A stretch of 64,000 bases of DNA, taken from assembly GCF_040939455.1 (NCBI RefSeq), contig NC_134136.1, positions 104,706,014-104,770,013 on the forward strand, written 5' to 3'. The notes beneath the pieces are model-generated. The model did not search any database, had not been told where the DNA came from, and worked only from the letters and a program-made list of their open reading frames with translations. Each line of letters opens with the position of its first letter. The stretch's first letter is position 1. Origin of the DNA: Microcebus murinus (lineage: Eukaryota; Chordata; Mammalia; Primates; Cheirogaleidae). Positions 62,562-64,000 of this stretch are shown here, in pieces. A program made the translations under genes and the position numbers.

Positions 62562-62621
62562 CTAGTCCCAGTACTGTCTCTTACTAAGCATAGGCTTAGT
62601 AAGAGACAGTACTGGGACTAG
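62562..62621. repeat. Perfect 28-bp inverted repeat, 4-nt loop
   Basis: The left arm 62562-62589 is the exact reverse complement of the right arm 62594-62621, separated by 'atag'. The right arm fits the paralogous units ('agtaatgacagRgYtggga' at 47359 and 50204). The left arm does not, so the left arm is the new copy. Confidence 0.97.
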
Positions 62622-62756
62622 ATTCCTGGTCTGAATTCTAGAGCCCACACTGTTTGCTCTATTCCTCTCTGCCTGAAATAGACCTTGTGCCCCTAAATTC
62701 ACTTTTCTTCTCAATACTCCCAAATATATCTCAGGGGATTAAAAAGAAGGATTCTG

Positions 62757-63096
62757 GGCCGGGCATGGTGGCTCACACCATGCTATAATGCTATAATCCT
62801 AGCATTCTGGGAGGCCCAGGCTGGAGGATCGCTCAAGGTCAGGAGTTCGAAACCAACCTGATCAACAGCAAGACACTGTCTCTACTAAAAATAGAAGGAA
62901 ATTAATTGGCCAACTAAAAATACATAGAAAAAATTAGCCAGGCATGGTGGTGCATGCCTATAGTCCCAGCTACTTGGGATGCTGAGGCAGAAGGATTGCT
63001 TGAGTCCAGGGGTTTGAGGTTGCTGTGAGCTAGGCTGATACCATGGCACTCTAGCCAAGGCAATAGAGTGAGACTCTGTCTCAAAAAAAAAAAAAA
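62757..63096 (+). mobile_element. Alu SINE, plus strand
   Basis: Starts 'gggccgggcatggtggctca' and ends in about 14 A residues. Flanks share 'aaggaYtctg' (62748-62757 and 63095-63104). An 8-bp duplication 'atgctata' in the left arm (62783-62799) distinguishes it. Unit B at 47590 shows the empty site. Confidence 0.93.
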
Positions 63097-64000
63097 GGAC
63101 TCTGTGGCCAAAATATTGTACTGAAATACATAACCAAAGCAATTAAGGCTACCACAATAAATGAAAGTTATTAATAAAGAGGAGATAAGATTATTCAGTG
63201 ACAATATGATCACCTACATATGCAAAGTCAGATAACCTCAAAATCAGGGATTACACAATCATTCTGGACAGCTCCTTCTTGTTCAGAAGTAAATCAATTA
63301 AAACAGAGGTCAGATAAAAGGCTAACACTGTCTATTGAAAACAACGATAAATCAGCATCATTTTTCTCTGACAACCCATCACCTGTGGTGGGTCCCCTGC
63401 CTTGTATTACAGTGTCCTCATCTCACATCAGATGTGGGACATGGACTAGCAAGGTTTGCACTGGGGACACTGCTCAGGAGTTTGCAGGGGTATAGCGTTT
63501 CCCAGGAAGCCTTTAATGCAAGAGACAAGAGAAAAAATGAAGACACCCATGAATAAACACTGGAGAGACAACCACTGCAAAATAGAGGGAGTTATACAGC
63601 AATCTGCTCAAACCTGTTTTCAGACCTAGAATGCCTCAGGCAGGGCAGTCAGGCTGGGCGTCCTCTCTTACTCTTCATAGTTCTCAGTGAAGTAAGAGCT
63701 TTGACCTAAGGAGGGTGACTTCAGTTAAGTAGAGGGATGATCCCAGGGTCTGATACATACAAGATGAGGGCACTGAATGAGGAATATGGGGAACCAGAAC
63801 AGTGGTGTCCCATAGAAACCCAACTCTGCTGTCAGCCCTCACAGGATCTAAACATCCCTGGCCTAATGCGGCTCACCCTAACTTCCACCTGGAAAGTTTC
63901 AGGAAGGAGAGGACCTTGATTTTAGCAGAGTTCATGTCAGGGAGGGTGGACTTCCAGGACTGGCCAGGAGCAAGGTGAGGTTTCTCTCGAATGAGTAAAA

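Larger units (their letters stand above)
62541..64000 (+). pseudogene. MAGE-B unit D: upstream region and first modules, cut by window end
   Basis: 62545-62756 matches 50160-50340 and 47280-47600. 63100-63560 matches the upstream blocks of units A, B and C. From 63590 the non-coding modules begin, with 'caaggtgaggtttctctcga' at 63971 at the window's edge. I cannot say whether the coding exon beyond the window is intact. Confidence 0.65.

Overview
This is a stretch of mammalian, very probably primate, nuclear DNA: AT-rich, intron/intergenic-like, no operons, and mostly built of retroelements. The Alu copies (for example 9273-9601, 12779-13110, 29999-30335, 59566-59886) carry the extended A-rich linker and the 'gctaggctgacgccacggcactctag' type right arm, split here only for description, that I associate with strepsirrhine (lemur/loris) Alus, and the young L1 family differs from human L1 throughout. 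A lemuriform such as a mouse lemur is my best guess. The one intact protein-coding gene is a MAGE-B type cancer/testis gene, so the window probably lies on the X chromosome in the region equivalent to human Xp21 (inference).

Layout. 1-11935: decayed L1M-type DNA, then an old full-length L1 (about 4105-11935) that was later hit by a 508-bp retrocopy of an unidentified transcript (8083-8590) and an Alu (9273-9601). 11936-31015: gene-free DNA with MIR/L2 relics, hAT-type DNA transposons, four Alus, a twin-primed (5'-inverted) young L1 (20896-21650) and a candidate piggyBac-like element (27369-27814). 31016-34280: a 5'-truncated young L1 whose ORF2 is broken by one stop codon, sitting inside an old L1M (about 30690-37487). 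37488-42150: gene-free DNA with a long GGAA/GGGA microsatellite and two small hAT elements.

42150-64000: a MAGE-B tandem array. Unit A (about 42150-47200) holds a CpG-rich promoter, roughly 250-300 bp repeated non-coding modules and the intact 345-codon MAGE-B gene (45268-46305). Unit B (about 47200-50050) keeps upstream sequence and modules but has no coding exon. Unit C (about 50080-62540) keeps upstream sequence, one module and only the last 39 or so codons (51293-51409); its 3' flank is split by about 9 kb of nested transposons: an old L1, within it a Tigger-type DNA element, within that a young, full-length L1 with both ORFs open (52521-59064), plus an Alu. Unit D (about 62540 to the window end) begins another copy, so a further MAGE gene or pseudogene is expected just to the right.

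Only three open frames look like real proteins: MAGE-B, and ORF1p and ORF2p of the intact L1. I saw no tRNA, rRNA, CRISPR or LTR retrovirus that I could support.
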